A DNA stretch of 64,000 nt from JAJPKK01 sp963844635 (GCA_963844635.1 CAWJPD010000003.1:868001-932000); one strand, 5' to 3'. Numbered from the stretch's first letter, positions 1 through 9,262 are shown. A program made the numbers and translations. The notes: a model not told the origin generated them from the letters alone.

Positions 1-253
1 CGCGTTGCAAGAGATGGCGAATTTGCGGTGTCCCAAAGGAGGACATGAAGGTCGCACGCGTGCGGCCTGGACTTCTTGCTCGAACCAATACCGCCCCTTT
101 CCAGGCATGCGCCAGTCCCTGCGATCCTGTGAGAACGCAAGGTGATCATGCCACGGTACCGATCCGATTGCCTCGCATTTGCAGCGCCTTGCCGGTCGGG
201 ACCCCGCCGTTATAAGCCCGGCCATAAAGGCCGGCCGATGGAGAGGACTGCCC

Positions 254-676
254 ATGGCGATCGAGCGCACATTTTCTATCCTCAAGCCCGACGCCACCGC
301 CCGCCACCTCACCGGTGCGATCAATGCGATGATCGAACAGGTCGGCTTGAAGATCGTGGCGCAAAAGAGGGTGCGCATCACCCGCGAGCAGGCCGAGACC
401 TTCTACGGGGTGCACCGGGAGCGTCCCTTTTTTCGCGAGCTGGTCGACTTCATGGTGTCCGGGCCGGTTGTTGTCCAGGTGCTTGAAGGCGACAACGCGA
501 TTGCGAGCTATCGCGACCTGATGGGCGCCACCGATCCGGCAAAGGCGGCGGCGGGCACCATTCGCAAGCTTCACGCGAGGTCGATCGGCGAAAACTCCGT
601 TCACGGCTCCGATGCGAGCGACACTGCGGCGCGCGAGATCAGCCAGTTTTTTTCCGGCAACGAGATCGTGGGGTGA
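254..676 (+). CDS. ndk: nucleoside diphosphate kinase
   Basis: Transfers the gamma phosphate from ATP to nucleoside diphosphates through a phosphohistidine, in the cytoplasm. The 140-residue product has the usual family length. It starts MAIERTFSILKPDA, has the ERPFF segment near residue 56, and the catalytic histidine is H117 in NSVHGSD. The ATG at 254 is chosen because it starts exactly at the conserved family N-terminus; an in-frame upstream extension has no family character. GAGAGG about 10 bases upstream can serve as ribosome binding site. It stands alone; the next gene, TerC, follows after 243 bases. Bases 1-253 upstream show no gene I recognise. Confidence 0.97.
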   Translation: MAIERTFSILKPDATARHLTGAINAMIEQVGLKIVAQKRVRITREQAETFYGVHRERPFFRELVDFMVSGPVVVQVLEGDNAIASYRDLMGATDPAKAAAGTIRKLHARSIGENSVHGSDASDTAAREISQFFSGNEIVG

Positions 677-716
677 CATGGCATCCTGCCGATGGCCGTG
701 TCCCCGGCCTGCGCCA

Positions 717-815
717 GCGCATGATCCCGGAAAGTTGCAGACTTTTCGGACAGGATCATGTGCAAAATCAAAGGCGATCGCGTGGAACCGATTTCATGCT
801 GAATGCAACCCTCTC
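717..815. repeat. dispersed palindromic intergenic repeat, copy 1
   Basis: An imperfect palindrome at 720-760 (CATGATCC ... GGATCATG around an inner GTTGCAGACTTTTC) is followed by a diverged tail ending near an ACTGAAC/GCTGAATGC segment. The same architecture recurs at 14412, 25110 and 62275, and a tail-only copy lies at 2256. All lie between genes. This copy is the most diverged in its tail. It could be a mobile miniature element, an RNA hairpin or a protein-binding site. Confidence 0.75.
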
Positions 816-919
816 AAGCGCGGCTTGTCAGCCGCAGCGGGCCTCGCATACCCTGGACGCAAGGTCACAAGGCAACAAAATCTGGACCGGCGCCACCGTG
901 CCGAGCTTGGGAGTGCTGC

Positions 920-1669
920 ATGGATGCGTTGATGGCGAGCATGGCGACGCCCCAGTTCTGGATCGCGGTGGTCCAGATCATCTGGATCAATATTCTCCTG
1001 TCCGGCGACAATGCCGTGGTGATCGCTCTGGCCTGCCGCGAGTTGCCCCCGCGCGAGCGGCTATGGGGCATGGTCATCGGCGCGGGTGTTGCCTCTGTCT
1101 TGCTGATCGCCTTCACCGCCGTGTTTTCCGTGCTGCTGACGCTCCCCTATCTGCGGCTCGCCGGCGCACTGGCCCTCATCTGGATCGCGATCAAGCTGCT
1201 GGCACCGCAGGCGCATGACGAGGAAGGCACCACCGAAGCGGCAGAGGACCTTTGGCGTGCCGTGCGCATCGTCGTGATTGCCGACATCGTCATGAGCCTG
1301 GACAACGTCATCGCCGTCGCTGCGGTGGCAAAAGGCCAGTACGTTCTGCTCATCATCGGCCTGTCGATCAGCATCCCCGTCGTCATCGCCGGAAGCGCGA
1401 TCATCCTCTGGCTGATGGAGCGCTTTCCAATCCTGGTGTGGGGAGGTGCCGCGATCCTCGGCTGGGTGGCGGGCGATATTTTTGCCGGCGACACCTTCAT
1501 TCAGGAGCACATCGGGTCGGCAAACCCCGACGTGGTCGACTATGCCGCCTCTTTCGTCGGGGCGGCGATTGTGGTTCTGAGCGGCCTCTTGTGGCGGCGT
1601 ATCCACCCGCGCCGGAGGTGGCCAAGGGGTGATCCGCTCTTGCGCCCGGGGACTGGCCCGGCCGAATAA
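920..1669 (+). CDS. TerC/YjbE-family integral membrane protein
   Basis: A 249-residue inner-membrane protein with about seven hydrophobic segments. Two family signatures are visible: SGDNAVVIAL in the first helical pair and MSLDNVIAVAAVA near the middle, each with the Asp-Asn pair that marks TerC proteins and their likely metal site. The family includes tellurium-resistance TerC and manganese exporters such as Alx, so metal ion export is the likely role, but substrate cannot be read from sequence. The ATG at 920 was chosen because the region before it is polar and unlike the family. GGGAG lies about 10 bases upstream. Confidence 0.88.
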   Translation: MDALMASMATPQFWIAVVQIIWINILLSGDNAVVIALACRELPPRERLWGMVIGAGVASVLLIAFTAVFSVLLTLPYLRLAGALALIWIAIKLLAPQAHDEEGTTEAAEDLWRAVRIVVIADIVMSLDNVIAVAAVAKGQYVLLIIGLSISIPVVIAGSAIILWLMERFPILVWGGAAILGWVAGDIFAGDTFIQEHIGSANPDVVDYAASFVGAAIVVLSGLLWRRIHPRRRWPRGDPLLRPGTGPAE

Positions 1670-1950
1670 CTGAATCGTTCTATGGCAGTTCGCTGCACCC
1701 GGTGATGATTTCTGCCAAGTACCGGCGGTTGTTTTCGCGGGTGCCCGAACGCAAGGCGAGGTTGCAAAGGGTCTTGCTTCGGCCGCAATTCTGCGGCTTT
1801 ATCAACGCGGCAATCGGAATTTTGGGCCGTTCGGCCGCTGGCGTGATGCGCGATCGTTGCGAACCCTCCAAAAAAAACCGGCTTGTTGGCGCGAGCGCCC
1901 GTGCGGCGTTGGCGTCCCACCTTCGTTCCGACTGACTTAGGAGACAGACG
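1670..1950 (+). promoter_or_regulatory. likely promoter and long 5' leader of the cold-shock gene
   Basis: This gene-free stretch precedes a cspA-type gene. Cold-shock genes in proteobacteria often carry long structured leaders that control translation with temperature. The stretch includes an A-rich run (1870-1880) and the ribosome binding site AGGAGA at 1939-1944. I do not see a clear -35/-10 pair. The leader role is inferred from family knowledge. Confidence 0.35.
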
Positions 1951-2154
1951 ATGCAGAAAGGCACCGTCAAATGGTTCAACCCGACGAAAGGCTATGGGTT
2001 CATCAGGCCGTCGACTGGAGACAAGGACGTCTTCGTCCATATCTCCGCCGTCGAGCGGGCTGGCCTTAGCACCCTGAACGAGGGACAGGTGGTCGAGTAC
2101 GAACTCGTCACCAACCGCGGAAAGACATCTGCGGAAAACCTCAAGGTCGCCTAG
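1951..2154 (+). CDS. cold-shock protein, CspA family
   Basis: A 67-residue single cold-shock domain that binds single-stranded nucleic acids and acts as an RNA chaperone. RNP1 is KGYGFI (residues 13-18) and RNP2 is VFVHI (residues 28-32); the N-terminus GTVKWFNPTKGYGF is typical. Length matches the family exactly. AGGAGA stands 6 bases before the ATG. An intrinsic terminator follows 43 bases after the stop, so it is a single-gene unit. A two-domain relative lies at 7129. Confidence 0.97.
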   Translation: MQKGTVKWFNPTKGYGFIRPSTGDKDVFVHISAVERAGLSTLNEGQVVEYELVTNRGKTSAENLKVA

Positions 2155-2197
2155 GCGATCCGGACCGGCGCCCCCGGCAGATTGTTTGAACCCGTAG

Positions 2198-2222
2198 CCC
2201 CCGGCTCAAACCGGGGGTTTTT
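2198..2222 (+). terminator. intrinsic terminator after cold-shock gene
   Basis: A perfect 7-bp GC stem (CCCCCGG / CCGGGGG) with a six-base loop is followed directly by five T residues. Its position just after the cold-shock stop codon and before an unrelated gene fits a Rho-independent terminator. Confidence 0.9.
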
Positions 2223-2255
2223 GTCTGACACTTTCGTGCTTCAATCCGCCGCCGG

Positions 2256-2313
2256 TGCAAATCAAAGGCCGAGCGGCAAACCGATTCCATCTGAACCGCA
2301 TCCGCTTTAGGTC
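2256..2313. repeat. tail-only copy of the dispersed palindromic repeat
   Basis: The segment AATCAAAGGCCGAGCGG and the following CTGAACCGCATCCGCTTTAG match the second half of the repeats at 14412 and 62275 (AATCAAAGG..., GAGCGG..., CTGAACGCATCCCGCTCTAG). The palindromic first half is absent. Confidence 0.6.
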
Positions 2314-2335
2314 GTGAACCGGTTGCAGCTCCCCG

Positions 2336-3408
2336 ATGTCCTTGACCCGGCCCCAGAAAGAACTCGGCTTCGCTGGCTACCAGGCGAGCGCCTTTCGCCC
2401 CGGCTTCGACGGTCTGCGTGCGCTTGGTTTTCTCCTGGTCGTCACCGCGCATATTCCCGCGGTGCCGCTGTTCTCATATCTGCAAGGCTGGACGGCGGTA
2501 TGGGTCTTTTTCGCTATCAGCGGGTATCTGCTGACGATGCTGCTGATCCGCGAAGAGCGCAAAACCGGGAAAATTGCGTATCTGCCGTTCATGATGCGAC
2601 GCGTCATGCGCATTGTGCCGGGCTATGCGGCAGCCATCGCGATCTATTGGGTTGCTCTCTATTCGCTGCCGCAGCTTGCCCAGGAATATCAGTGGTTCAT
2701 GGAAAGGCTGCCCTATTACCTCACGCTGATGCCGGAATATGCCCACACCGAAGTATTCACCATGTTCGTCCATACGTGGATCATCGGCATCGAGATGAAA
2801 TTCTACCTGTTCTTCCCCGCCTTCGTGTTCCTGCTGATCAAGAATGATGTGCTGGCGTTTCGCCATGACGGCGGCGACCACGGCTGCGCTTACGCTCGAG
2901 GGGTCGTTCACCGCGCAGGCCTATTGCGCCATCCTGTGCGGCGCCATGCTGGCCCAACTCCTGGAATGGCCTCGCACCTATGCGGTGATCGCGGCGGCGA
3001 CGCGAGTTCCGTCCGCCGTGCCGCTCGCCTTCATCGTCGCCCTGTTCGTCATGCTGCGTTACATCGAGTTTTTGCCCGCGGTCGCGCTGGTCGCAACCTA
3101 TCTCGTCGCGCATGTCACGCTCCAGGACAGCGTCATGCGCCGCCTTCTCGGGTGGGGTCCGCTGGTCTATCTCGGTCAGCGTTCCTACGGCGCCTATCTC
3201 CTTCACGTGCTCGCGATCCACATCGGCTACATGCTTTTTCGGCAGCAACACGGTCAGCAGCGGCGTGCTCACCGCCTTCTTTACGCTCGCGGTCACGATC
3301 CCGGCTGCCGAGATCTTCTATCGTCTTGTCGAGCGCCCCGCGATGGAGTGGGCGCGCCGTTTCTCGGAGCGTAGTCTCGCGGCGACGGCTGGTAAGGCCG
3401 GCACCTGA
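2336..3408 (+). pseudogene. acyltransferase family 3 membrane protein, frameshifted
   Basis: The product resembles acyltransferase 3 (OafA/NodX-type) membrane enzymes that O-acylate sugars at the inner membrane. The N-terminal part has FRPGFDGLRALGFLLVV and the FFAISGYLLTMLL segment typical of the family, followed by several membrane helices. The frame then shifts by +1 near 2845-2870 and again by +1 near 3250-3290, where the last helices and the RLVERPAMEWARR tail are read in a third frame. Joined, the pieces give a normal 355-residue protein. No single frame can make it, so it is a pseudogene unless the two indels are sequence errors. Start at the ATG 2336 has no strong ribosome binding site. 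Confidence 0.75.
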
Positions 3409-3424
3409 CAAAACGCGACCGTAA

Positions 3425-4171
3425 TCACGTCTCCTCTCCATTCCAGCCCTTTGACGGGCCGGTTTCGCTCTTTTCGGAGTTGGAAATCATAGCGCCTCGC
3501 AGCGCCTGGACTTCGTTCGGGTCGGGCGCGATCAGGCAGGCGTCGTCATGGACCTTGCCGGGACCGCGCACCCGGCCGTCCACATCGATGCGTGCCCCGC
3601 CCGCCGCCACCAGTTCGAGGGCCATCGGGTAGAGCCGAAGCTCGGCCGCGAGCACGCGCGCGGCGAGCGCTTCGGCCGTGTCGTCTTCGAGCACCGGGAC
3701 GGCCGCCTGGGCGATGATTGGACCGGAGTCCATCTCCGGCACGACGAAATGCACGGTGGCCCCGTGGAGCTTGACGCCTGCGGCAAGCGCCCGTTCGTGG
3801 GTATGGAGGCCCTTGAATGCGGGCAGCAGTGCCGGATGAATGTTGATCATGCGGCCGCCCCAAGACGATACGTAGGCCGGGGTGAACAGGCGCAGAAACC
3901 CGGCGAGACAGACCATTTCGACCGCGTGGATCTCCAGCACCTTTTGCAGCGCCCGTTCGAACGCATTCCGGTCCTCGCCGAATGGCGCGTGCTCCACGAT
4001 GACGGTCGGGACATCTTCGGCAGCAGCACGCAGCAATCCCGGAGCATCTGCGCGGTTGGAAATGACGACGGCGATTTCGGCGGGATAGGCAGGCTCTTTG
4101 GCAGCCGCGATCAATGCGGCCATGTTGGCGCCCCTGCCCGAGATCAATATGGCAACCCGTTTGCGCAGCAT
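3425..4171 (-). CDS. purN: phosphoribosylglycinamide formyltransferase
   Basis: Third step of purine synthesis: transfers a formyl group from 10-formyl-THF to GAR in the cytoplasm. The 248-residue product opens with RVAILISGRGANMAAL and carries the catalytic NIHPALLPAFKG (Asn and His) and the HFVVPEMDSGPII segment with the catalytic Asp. The C-terminus is about 30 residues longer than in E. coli PurN and ends in a polar tail. The ATG at 4171 is preferred to one 28 codons upstream because family similarity begins there. The usual partner purM is not next to it; the divergent neighbour is a lytic transglycosylase. Confidence 0.95.
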   Translation of the reverse strand: MLRKRVAILISGRGANMAALIAAAKEPAYPAEIAVVISNRADAPGLLRAAAEDVPTVIVEHAPFGEDRNAFERALQKVLEIHAVEMVCLAGFLRLFTPAYVSSWGGRMINIHPALLPAFKGLHTHERALAAGVKLHGATVHFVVPEMDSGPIIAQAAVPVLEDDTAEALAARVLAAELRLYPMALELVAAGGARIDVDGRVRGPGKVHDDACLIAPDPNEVQALRGAMISNSEKSETGPSKGWNGEET

Positions 4172-4380
4172 GGCCCGACAGGATGCCCCCGCTTTGACAG
4201 CTCGAGATGTGCTAACGTGCGCCCGCCGGGATTTCGGCAACGGCGCTTGGCACATCTATTGTACTACAGCGCTCGCATCCGCCGTCGCGTCGATCTGGAG
4301 CGGTCAATCCGGCGATCGCGTGAGGAGGCGTTCGTCGCTCTCCGATTGCGAGCGCCAAAGGTCCGCGGGCTGAGGGGGAG

Positions 4381-5520
4381 ATGCGCCTGGACATCTGCCG
4401 TTTCGCCCTTTGTCCGTTAATCGCAGCGGCGCTGCTCGCTCCAACGCCGTTCACGTATGCCGCCGAGACCCCGCGGACCGGCGCAGGCATCGTCGACGGC
4501 CCGGCATCTCAACCCGCGCAAAACGAACAGCGCTGCGGGGGCGGTGAGCAACCGCTCGGGTGCCCTGACAAAGCTCCTTCCGATCCCGTAGAACGACAAC
4601 AAGGAATGGCGCCGGCAGGCCCGCCGGGAGCAGGATCGGGAGAACAGGGGAGACCAGGGCAGCCAGGGCAGTCAGGGCAGCCAGGGCAAGGGGCCGGGCA
4701 GACCGCCTCGGCAACGTCGATATGCCTTTTGATCGAGTCGGCGGCGCAGGCTCACGACCTTCCCGTCGAGTTCTTTGCCCGGCTGATCTGGCAGGAGAGC
4801 CGTTTCAAGACCGATGCGGTGGGGCCGATGACTCGTCGCGGCGAGCGCGCGCAGGGCATCGCGCAGTTCATGCCAGGAACGGCAAGCGAGCGCGGCCTAG
4901 TCGATCCGTTCAATCCGGTGGCGGCGCTGCCGAAATCGGCGGAGTTCCTGCAGCAATTGCACACCCAGTTCGGCAATCTCGGTCTGGCCGCCGCCGCCTA
5001 TAATGCCGGGCCGCAGCGCGTGCGCGATTGGCTGGACGGGCGCGCCGCCCTTCCCGCAGAGACGCGCAGTTATGTCGTCGCGATCACCGGGCGCAGGGCC
5101 GAAGATTGGGCCGCCGACCGAGGACCGGGGGGCGACAAGGGGCCGCTCAAACACACGAGCTGCACCGAGCTGATGGCTTTGCTGAAGGAGCAGCCGACGC
5201 CGTTCTTCGGCGAACTCGAGCGGCGGGTGCGCGAGGGCAGTGCGCGGCCATGGGGCGTTGAACTGACCGCCGGCTTCGTGCGCGACCGCGTACTCGGCGA
5301 ATATGCCACGATCCAGCGGAACTATGGCGCCATTCTCGCGAACGCGGACCCCATCATCCTAGCCAACCGGTTTCGCAGCCGCGGAACGCAGCTTTTCTAC
5401 CAGGTCCGGGTAGGAGCAGACACCCGAGCCGCCGCCGACCGGCTGTGCGGCACCCTTCACAAGGCGGGCGGCGCCTGCATCGTGTTGCGCAACGCGACCG
5501 GGACGCTCCAGCATCCGTGA
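4381..5520 (+). CDS. secreted lytic transglycosylase with SLT domain and SPOR-like tail
   Basis: A 379-residue periplasmic enzyme likely to cleave peptidoglycan glycan strands. A signal peptide covers residues 1-27 (ends FTYAA). Residues 75-105 form a low-complexity Gly-Gln-Pro linker with repeated GQPGQ units. The SLT domain spans about 115-225: catalytic Glu139 in WQESRF, then GIAQFMPGTA and AAAYNAGPQRV. The C-terminal 90 residues end with a YQVRVGADTRAAADRLC segment reminiscent of SPOR domains, which bind denuded glycan at septa. A paralogue with the same layout lies at 12739. It stands divergently from purN. Exact substrate and septal targeting are inferred. Confidence 0.9.
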   Translation: MRLDICRFALCPLIAAALLAPTPFTYAAETPRTGAGIVDGPASQPAQNEQRCGGGEQPLGCPDKAPSDPVERQQGMAPAGPPGAGSGEQGRPGQPGQSGQPGQGAGQTASATSICLLIESAAQAHDLPVEFFARLIWQESRFKTDAVGPMTRRGERAQGIAQFMPGTASERGLVDPFNPVAALPKSAEFLQQLHTQFGNLGLAAAAYNAGPQRVRDWLDGRAALPAETRSYVVAITGRRAEDWAADRGPGGDKGPLKHTSCTELMALLKEQPTPFFGELERRVREGSARPWGVELTAGFVRDRVLGEYATIQRNYGAILANADPIILANRFRSRGTQLFYQVRVGADTRAAADRLCGTLHKAGGACIVLRNATGTLQHP

Positions 5521-5553
5521 CCCGCCGCAGATGCGTAATGGCCGGCCGGGTTC

Positions 5554-6423
5554 TCAGCCGTCATCCGTTTTCGCCGGTCCGCGCTCAATCGCGAGCAGCG
5601 CATCGAGTCCGGTGGTTTCCTGCGCCCGCTTCATTTCCACATCGGCGCCGCCCGCTCCCAGGAACGGATCGAGGCGATCTTGGGCGAGACATTCCATCGA
5701 TTGCCGCACCGCCTTGTACATCGCGGCGAAAGAACTGCCTGAGGACGCCGCTAAACGATAGCCAAGCCGGGCGAGATCGGAGCGGGAGAGAGCGAAAGTC
5801 GAGAATGCATCGGGCGGCGCGAACGTCATCAGCGGCGGCGCCAGCCGTTCTCCGACCAAGCGCATCTCCTCGGCATCCCGCGTGTAGACGAACAGCATGT
5901 CGGCGCCGGCCCGGCGAAACGCCTCGCCGCGGCGCAAGGCGTCATCGAGGCCGTAGACGCGGCGCGAATTGGTGCGGGCGATGATGACAAGGTCGGAATC
6001 CTCGCGCGCCGCGATCGCCTCTTTCACTTTCGCGACCATCATGCCGGAGTCGACCAGCTTGTCCTCGCCGACGTGATGTGCGGCGGGCCGCGGCAGCCAC
6101 TGGTCTTCGATCTCGATCGCGCAAACACCGGCCGCCTGCGACAGCGCTACCGTCCGGTGGACATGCATGGGATCTCCAAAACCGCCGCCGACATCGAGAA
6201 TGATGGGGAGGCGGCATACCGCGCGCATGTCGACGGCGATGGTCGCCAACTCGTGCAGCCCGAGATTGGCCTCGGTGACGCATTTCAGCCAGCCGAGCGA
6301 GCCGCCGCTCAGGTAAACGGCCTGGAAGCCCGCATGCTCGGCGAGCCGCGCCATCATCGGATTGAGAGCGCAAGGGGCGACGACCAGCGTGTCACCTGCG
6401 ATCAGGTCTCGAAAGCTTGGCAA
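5554..6423 (-). CDS. isocitrate lyase/PEP mutase superfamily protein
   Basis: A 289-residue TIM-barrel enzyme of the carboxyphosphonoenolpyruvate mutase / 2-methylisocitrate lyase type. Visible family marks are the strand-loop AVYLSGGSL near residue 35, ILDVGGGFGDP near residue 75 and the metal-site region IEIEDQWLPR near residue 105, followed by VIIARTNSR. The gating loop motif KKCGH of true isocitrate lyases is absent, so isocitrate lyase itself is unlikely. It may be an oxaloacetate decarboxylase-like or methylisocitrate lyase-like enzyme acting on a 2-oxo acid. It faces the upstream transglycosylase tail to tail with a short gap. Activity cannot be fixed from sequence. Confidence 0.85.
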   Translation of the reverse strand: MPSFRDLIAGDTLVVAPCALNPMMARLAEHAGFQAVYLSGGSLGWLKCVTEANLGLHELATIAVDMRAVCRLPIILDVGGGFGDPMHVHRTVALSQAAGVCAIEIEDQWLPRPAAHHVGEDKLVDSGMMVAKVKEAIAAREDSDLVIIARTNSRRVYGLDDALRRGEAFRRAGADMLFVYTRDAEEMRLVGERLAPPLMTFAPPDAFSTFALSRSDLARLGYRLAASSGSSFAAMYKAVRQSMECLAQDRLDPFLGAGGADVEMKRAQETTGLDALLAIERGPAKTDDG

Positions 6424-7128
6424 GACCGACCTCCGTCCATCCGCCGATCGAGGATCCCTGTGAAGATCAACATCCCTGTGGCCATTCGCCGTGCCGGCTC
6501 CGATTTATGCCGGCTCTCGTAGCGGTTATTTTCGCGGGAGGCCGAAACGGGAGGGCACGTCATGGAGCAGAGGGTCGAGCGCTGCAATGGATGTCAAAGC
6601 GTGGAGTTTTGCCTCGAACCAAATCCGCATAGCCCAAGTGTGACGGTGGCCATTCGCACAACGCGTCCGCTGCCCCTTGCCAAAACCGAATGACCCCTGC
6701 CGGCCACGGCGAACCCGGCCCAATGATGGCCGGCATCAGGCTTTGCAGCTTTTCGCATTGGATACAAGGATCGCGCCGGTCGATGCGTTCCTGCTGGCGT
6801 CCGCCGAGGGGATCTTGTTGGTTCACCCTGACGCGTGCCAACACCGGGGCACGCTGGTGCGTAGCGTCAAGTCCATGATCGACATTGCAATTCCGGCTGA
6901 TATTACACGCTCCCAGGTGCGTAACGGAATTGCCGCAAACTGGCTTCGCGGAAATCTTTCCTCCTTTCGCATTGCATCAGCTCGGTCCCTCACCATGTCG
7001 GCCGGGCGAACGAAGGTGCGGATTGTTCGGGCGAGCCCGCGAAAGAATCGCCGAACTGCGATTTGCCATCTGGCGCACATTCGCGTGATGTGCGATTAAT
7101 TGCGCCTAAACGACCAGATAGATCGAAG
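6424..7128. other. gene-free stretch before double cold-shock gene
   Basis: Short frames exist on both strands but none shows a domain, a good ribosome binding site or clear coding bias. The last 200 bases probably hold the promoter and leader of the cold-shock gene at 7129, by analogy with other csp genes. Nothing else recognised. Confidence 0.4.
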
Positions 7129-7794
7129 ATGGGCCGAGGAAAAGACTTCCGTGATCGTCGGCGCGGATATTCCGACGAACCGCCAGAACTCACGCCTTCG
7201 TTTGGACGACCGCCGCCCCGGTCCTTTGATCGTCCGCCGCGCGAGCCAAGTCGGCCGGTGCCGACCGGGCCGGAGCGGCAGGCCAAAGTGAAATGGTTTA
7301 ACGGCGAGAAAGGTTTTGGATTCGTCGAGCTGACCGACGGCTCAGGCGAAGCCTTCCTTCATATCAGCGTCGTTGAAGCAGCAGGACACAGCGCGCTTGA
7401 GACCGGGACGACGCTTACCGTGCGTGTCGGACAAGGCGCGAAAGGACCACAGATCACCGAGGTCACCGCTGTCGATGCGAGCACCGCCGAACCTTCGCGT
7501 GGGCCGCGGCCCGCACCGCGAGGCGGTCCAGGGGACCGGCCGATGCGCGACCGCGGTTTCGAGCGCCCGACCGGTCCGGCTGAAGAGGTGGATGGTCACG
7601 TCAAGTGGTACGATCCGAAAAAGGGCTTTGGATTCGTCGCCGTCGAAGGCAGCAAGGACGTTTTCATCCACCGCTCGGTGCTGGCGCGGGAAGGGATCAC
7701 CGAATTGATGGAAGGCCAGCGCATCCATATGCGCGTCGTGCCGGGCCAGAAGGGACTTGAAGCAACCTCCGTCATGATCAAGCACGACGGCTGA
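7129..7794 (+). CDS. two-domain cold-shock protein
   Basis: A 221-residue protein with two cold-shock domains. The N-terminal 45 residues are charged and disordered (MGRGKDFRDRRRGYSDEPP, then Pro/Arg-rich). Domain 1 (about 48-115) has VKWFNGEKGFGFV and AFLHISV; an Arg/Pro linker of some 40 residues follows; domain 2 (about 155-220) has VKWYDPKKGFGFV and VFIHRSV. Such double-domain proteins are common in rhizobia and related groups and likely bind RNA or single-stranded DNA. The ATG at 7129 is preferred over upstream starts because MGRGKDFR matches the family start. It is monocistronic. Confidence 0.93.
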   Translation: MGRGKDFRDRRRGYSDEPPELTPSFGRPPPRSFDRPPREPSRPVPTGPERQAKVKWFNGEKGFGFVELTDGSGEAFLHISVVEAAGHSALETGTTLTVRVGQGAKGPQITEVTAVDASTAEPSRGPRPAPRGGPGDRPMRDRGFERPTGPAEEVDGHVKWYDPKKGFGFVAVEGSKDVFIHRSVLAREGITELMEGQRIHMRVVPGQKGLEATSVMIKHDG

Positions 7795-7817
7795 TCGCTA
7801 TCCGCCTATCATGATTT

Positions 7818-7882
7818 GGCGGATTACGCGCTCCCGGGCCGTGTAGGTCCCACTGCCTCGCGGAGCCGGCCGCTAATCCGCC
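7818..7882. repeat. inverted repeat GGCGGATTA / TAATCCGCC
   Basis: A perfect 9-bp inverted repeat (7818-7826 and 7874-7882) brackets about 47 bases between two convergent genes. A shorter overlapping hairpin (7800-7806 with 7818-7824) lies just after the cold-shock stop. No T-run follows, so a terminator is uncertain. Similar GGCGGATTACGC repeats are common in rhizobial spacers. Confidence 0.5.
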
Positions 7883-8018
7883 CTACGAAGGACGGTTCGA
7901 TTTCGCCGGAATAGCACGTAGCGAAGCGGGGAGGGGGACCGCGCGAAGCGCGGGAGAGGGGGCCGAGTCCTGAGGACGTGATTCCGATAAGCTTCGTTCC
8001 GGGCCAGACCGAATCGGA

Positions 8019-8693
8019 TTACCTCTTTTGCACCGTCGGCCAATCGACCTCGAATTCGGCCAGCACCCACGCTTCGGCGCATGCGGCCGCCTGCCATTCA
8101 TGCCACGCCGGCAGCGCCATCATCACCTCGATATAGGCCTGCGCAATAGGGCTGACATCGATTGCATAGGTGTGAAAGCGCGATACCACCGGGGCATACA
8201 TCGCGTCGGCGGCGGTAAAGGCGCCAAACAGGAAGGGTCCGCCGGCGCTATGCCGGCCGCGGCATGCGCTCCAGATGCCGTCGATACGCCGGACATTTGC
8301 AGCGGCATCCGCACCAAGTGGCATCTTGATCACCGGACGCCAGAAATTCATCGGACATTGCCGCCGCAATGGCAGGAACCCGGCATGCATCTCGTTCGCA
8401 ATGGCGCGGGCGTGTGCGCGCGCCCCCGCATCGCGCGGCCACAACCCCGCGGCCGGGAATTTCTCCGCCAGATATTCGACGATCGCGAGCGACTCCCAGA
8501 TTTTGATGTCGCCGTCCGCGAGCGCCGGGACCCGGCCGGAGCCCGAGACCGCGAGCACCCGTTCCTTGAAGTCGGGCGCATTCAGGGAAATCACCGTCTC
8601 CTCGAACGGAACCTCGGCCACCCGCATCGCGAACCACGGCCGCATCGACCAGGACGAATAATTCTTGTTGCCGATCGTCAGGTGAAGGCCCAT
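8019..8693 (-). CDS. glutathione S-transferase family protein
   Basis: A 224-residue cytosolic GST-like protein. The N-terminal thioredoxin-like domain reads LTIGNKNYSSWSMRPWFAM, then VPALADGDIKIWESLAIVEYLAEKF, which holds the conserved cis-Pro and the Glu-Ser pair that bind glutathione. The C-terminal helical domain follows from about residue 85. The SSWSLRPW type of start is typical of bacterial GSTs of the class next to zeta. The ATG at 8693 is chosen because it begins the domain. It lies 26 bases after a rhodanese gene on the same strand, so they may be cotranscribed, suggesting a thiol or sulfur detoxifying role. Substrate unknown. Confidence 0.88.
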   Translation of the reverse strand: MGLHLTIGNKNYSSWSMRPWFAMRVAEVPFEETVISLNAPDFKERVLAVSGSGRVPALADGDIKIWESLAIVEYLAEKFPAAGLWPRDAGARAHARAIANEMHAGFLPLRRQCPMNFWRPVIKMPLGADAAANVRRIDGIWSACRGRHSAGGPFLFGAFTAADAMYAPVVSRFHTYAIDVSPIAQAYIEVMMALPAWHEWQAAACAEAWVLAEFEVDWPTVQKR

Positions 8694-8719
8694 GCGACCC
8701 CACAGGGCTGGTTGGGATT

Positions 8720-9135
8720 TCAGCGCTTGCCGGCTTCGGCCGGATCGAGATCGAGGGGGCCACCGGCCGCGCGCCAGGCACCAATCCTCCGCCGACATGA
8801 GCGACCGGCTTCAGGCCCATGCGCTGCGCCGTCTGCGCCGCCAGTGCAGAGCGCGCCCCGCCCGCACAGAAGAAGATGAATTTGCGGTCGGCGCCGAAGA
8901 TCGGCTTGTAATACTTGCTCTGCGGATCGAGCCAGAATTCCAGCATTCCTCGCGGGCAATGGAAGGCGCCGGGCATGCGACCGTCACGCTCCAGCTCGCG
9001 AATGTCGCGCAGATCGACGAAGGTCACGCCGTCCCAACCGTGAAGCTTGATGGCCTCCGCCGCCGGCACCGTCTCGATCTCGCGTTCTGCAGCGGCAACA
9101 AGGTCATCAGCATGCACCGTGATGTTCTGGGTCAT
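8720..9135 (-). pseudogene. rhodanese domain protein, frameshifted near the C-terminus
   Basis: A single rhodanese-like domain (about 138 residues) with WDGVTFVDLRDIRELERDG, the FHCPRGMLEF loop and FFCAGGARSALAA, where Cys is the active-site persulfide residue. The GGFGAWRAAGGPLD end of such domains is present only after a one-base shift at about 8785: the sequence reads GGATTGG where GGATTTGG would keep frame. Without the shift the frame runs far into the GST gene. Either a recent single-base deletion in a T run or a sequencing error. A start at 9177 is also possible. Sits just upstream of the GST gene. Confidence 0.78.
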
Positions 9136-9262
9136 TGCGTCTGCCAATTTGTCCGTCACCTGACAAGCATAACCCATCACACCGCCAATCGAATAGCTTG
9201 GCCGGTTCCCATACGTTCCCGACCGCGATATTCTGCAACGCAAACGCAGCGCGAGGGATCAT

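Noticed and set aside
142..679. Frames overlapping ndk on both strands
   Set aside because: They are shadows of ndk, whose own product matches the family over its full length.
5554..6423. True isocitrate lyase
   Set aside because: The protein is only 289 residues and lacks the KKCGH loop; it belongs to the shorter lyase/mutase branch.
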